The notes below the pieces were generated by a model. That model was not told where the DNA came from. It was given only the letters and a program-made list of their open reading frames with translations, and searched no databases. DNA of 64,000 bases from Flavimaricola sp. (lineage in GTDB: Bacteria > Pseudomonadota > Alphaproteobacteria > Rhodobacterales > Rhodobacteraceae): positions 1 to 64,000 of the forward strand of contig JAQWWH010000010.1 of assembly GCA_029255105.1 (NCBI GenBank), given 5' to 3'. Made by a program: the position numbers and the translations under genes. How positions within the stretch are numbered: position 1 is the stretch's first letter; each line of letters begins with the position of its first letter. Positions 62,600 through 64,000 of this stretch are shown here, one piece after another.

Positions 62600-63451
62600 A
62601 TGACACGCCCTTATCGCTCAGCCCTTTATATCCCCGCGTCGCGCCCACGCGCGCTCGACAAGGCGCGCGGGCTGGGTGCGGACGCCATCCTTTTTGATCT
62701 GGAGGATGCAGTATTGCCCGCCGAAAAGGCTGAGGGGCGCCAGACGCTTGCCGCCGAACTGGCAAAAGGTGGCTATGGCAGTCGGGCCCGGATCGTTCGG
62801 ATCAACGCCCTGGATACCGAATGGGGCGAGGCGGACGCAGTTGCGATGGCGAACGCTGCCTGTGATGGGGTCCTGCTGCCCAAGGTCGACGGGCCCGAGG
62901 ATCTTGACCGTCTTGCTGCGCTTGTGCCTGACAAACCCCTTTGGGCTATGATGGAAACGCCGCTGGGCATCATCCGGGCGGCGGCCATCGCAGCCCACCC
63001 GCGTCTGGCGGGGATCGTCATGGGGACGAACGACCTGGCCAAGGATCTTGGACTGCGCAACCGGGCTGACAGAATGCCGCTGATGCAGGCCCTGCAAATC
63101 AGCCTGATGGCCGCGCGGGCCTATGGCCGGGTTGCAATCGACGGGGTGTACAACGCGTTCCGCCATGCCGATGGGCTGAAACTTGAATGTGCCCAGGGCC
63201 GGGATCTGGGGTTTGATGGCAAAAGCCTTATCCACCCGGACCAGCTGGCCATTGCAAACGCGGCCTTTGCGCCCTTGGCCGAAGAGGTAGACCTGGCCAA
63301 ACGTCAGATTGCGGCCTTTGCCGAAGCCGAGGCGGCGGGGCAGGGCGTGGCGGTTGTCGACGGAAAGATCGTCGAGAACTTGCATATCGTCACCGCAAGA
63401 GCGACCTTGGCAAAGGCGGCGGCCATCGCCGCGTTGGAGGCTGAAGAATGA
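62600..63451 (+). CDS. mcl2: (3S)-malyl-CoA thioesterase (Mcl2-like, CitE family)
   Basis: 283 residues of the CitE/HpcH fold. The first strand is RSALYIPASRPRALDKARGL, followed by LFDLEDAVLPAEKAEGRQTL with the metal-binding Glu. VRINALDTEWGEAD, MMETPLGIIRAAAIAAHP and GFDGKSLIHPDQLAIANAAF complete the set. Length and the location beside mdh match Mcl2 of Rhodobacter sphaeroides, which hydrolyses (3S)-malyl-CoA to malate in the ethylmalonyl-CoA pathway. A lyase role on a related CoA ester cannot be excluded. Two operators lie upstream, and it overlaps NnrU by four bases. Confidence 0.88.
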   Translation: MTRPYRSALYIPASRPRALDKARGLGADAILFDLEDAVLPAEKAEGRQTLAAELAKGGYGSRARIVRINALDTEWGEADAVAMANAACDGVLLPKVDGPEDLDRLAALVPDKPLWAMMETPLGIIRAAAIAAHPRLAGIVMGTNDLAKDLGLRNRADRMPLMQALQISLMAARAYGRVAIDGVYNAFRHADGLKLECAQGRDLGFDGKSLIHPDQLAIANAAFAPLAEEVDLAKRQIAAFAEAEAAGQGVAVVDGKIVENLHIVTARATLAKAAAIAALEAEE

Positions 63452-63993
63452 TCCTGACTGTACTTGGTTTGCTGATTTGGACGGCGGCCCACCTGTTCAA
63501 ACGACTTGCACCTGCCGCCCGCGAAAGCATGGGGGACCGGGGCAAAGGCATCGTTGCCGCCCTGAGCCTTATCGCAATCGTCCTGATGGTGATCGGCTAT
63601 CGCGGCTGGGACGGCACCGTCTACTGGGGGCGGAGCCCCGCGATGACCGGCATCAACAACCTGCTGATGCTGTTCTCGTTCTATCTGTTTGCCGCCAGCG
63701 GATCCAAGACCCGGATCACTCGGGTTATCCGCCACCCGCAGCTTGCCGCCGTCGTGGTCTGGTCGGTCGCCCATATTCTGGTCAACGGGGACGCCCCGTC
63801 CTTTGTCCTGTTCGGCGGCCTGTTCCTTTGGGCGCTGGTAGGTATGAGCCTGATCAACCGGGCGGTGCCGGAATGGACACGCAACCCAGCGCCACCAATC
63901 AAGAAAGAGCTGATCGCGCTGGGCGCGGCCATCGTTGTCACCGGGGTCGTTGGCGGTATCCATGCCCTGCTTGGCTATAATCCGTTTGGGTAA
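63448..63993 (+). CDS. NnrU family membrane protein
   Basis: 181 residues with about five helices. The NnrU signature is visible in LIWTAAHLFKRLAPAARESM, LIAIVLMVIGYRGWDGTVYW, INNLLMLFSFYLFAASGSKT and IRHPQLAAVVVWSVAHILVN. It is in the same family as a denitrification-associated protein but is widely present beside mcl2 in Rhodobacteraceae without nitrogen-oxide genes. The ATG overlaps the mcl2 stop (ATGA). The function is unknown, and the heme or isoprenoid-reductase-like fold of relatives is only suggestive. A possible next start lies at 63997, at the window edge. Confidence 0.93.
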   Translation: MILTVLGLLIWTAAHLFKRLAPAARESMGDRGKGIVAALSLIAIVLMVIGYRGWDGTVYWGRSPAMTGINNLLMLFSFYLFAASGSKTRITRVIRHPQLAAVVVWSVAHILVNGDAPSFVLFGGLFLWALVGMSLINRAVPEWTRNPAPPIKKELIALGAAIVVTGVVGGIHALLGYNPFG

Positions 63994-64000
63994 CATATGA

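Noticed and set aside
63997-64000. A start codon for a gene following NnrU
   Set aside because: Only ATG plus one base is inside the window, which is too little to support a call.

Overview
This is a GC-rich, tightly packed chromosomal segment from an alphaproteobacterium, most likely a marine or soil Rhodobacteraceae (Roseobacter/Rhodobacter group). The pointers are: the order NnrU, (3S)-malyl-CoA thioesterase, mdh, pepT, sucC, sucD, sucA, sucB, lpdA, with mcl2 beside mdh as in Rhodobacter sphaeroides; families common in this order (DUF1285, DUF1523, DUF6638, TIGR02300); and short intergenic repeats ending in an ATATTT-GGCGAGATGA-like core. There is no rRNA, CRISPR array, prophage or intact insertion sequence. 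One tRNA gene, tRNA-Ala(GGC), is present.

Layout. 1-4292 (minus): an edge-truncated DUF4159 protein, a DUF58 protein and a MoxR ATPase, preceded by an M19 dipeptidase/ChaC pair suited to glutathione breakdown. 4452-5719 (plus): DUF1285 and a short-chain dehydrogenase. 5720-9684: a decayed accessory patch with a second, stop-containing copy of the tail of that dehydrogenase, a gutted SDR, a frameshifted PLP decarboxylase and one intact DUF1772-like membrane protein. 9613-10730: VOC protein and WYL regulator with a probable operator. 10832-13473: ECF sigma factor overlapping a membrane-anchored vWA protein. 13645-23220: mostly single genes (sorbosone-dehydrogenase-like protein, secreted phytase-like protein with a possible Pho box, MFS transporter, alpha/beta hydrolase, creatinase, L,D-transpeptidase, lipoprotein, cupin).

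23409-30526 (plus) is the best candidate for an undescribed system: eight genes in a row, several overlapping, encoding a TelA-like coiled-coil protein, a tiny membrane protein, an unknown 373-aa protein, a large AAA+ ATPase with a novel N-terminal half, another small membrane protein, DUF6638, a third small membrane protein and DUF1523.

30552-38979 carries a double-module aldehyde dehydrogenase with deoC, an AraC regulator, rpe, and a DUF4173/two-component operon. 38976-44014 is sugar and uronate metabolism: uronate dehydrogenase-like, FAD oxidoreductase, and GH13 alpha-glucosidase divergent from a LacI regulator, with a clear operator over the -35 box. 44131-47126 holds an unusual proline-racemase-family enzyme with its GntR regulator, a YgjP-like metallopeptidase and TIGR02300. 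After tRNA-Ala and an SLC13/TrkA-C transporter, 49255-63993 is the TCA-cycle block. Paired TGTGATCACA palindromes precede sucC, and PhaR-like CTGC/GCAG sites precede mdh and mcl2, which suggests carbon-status control of central metabolism.
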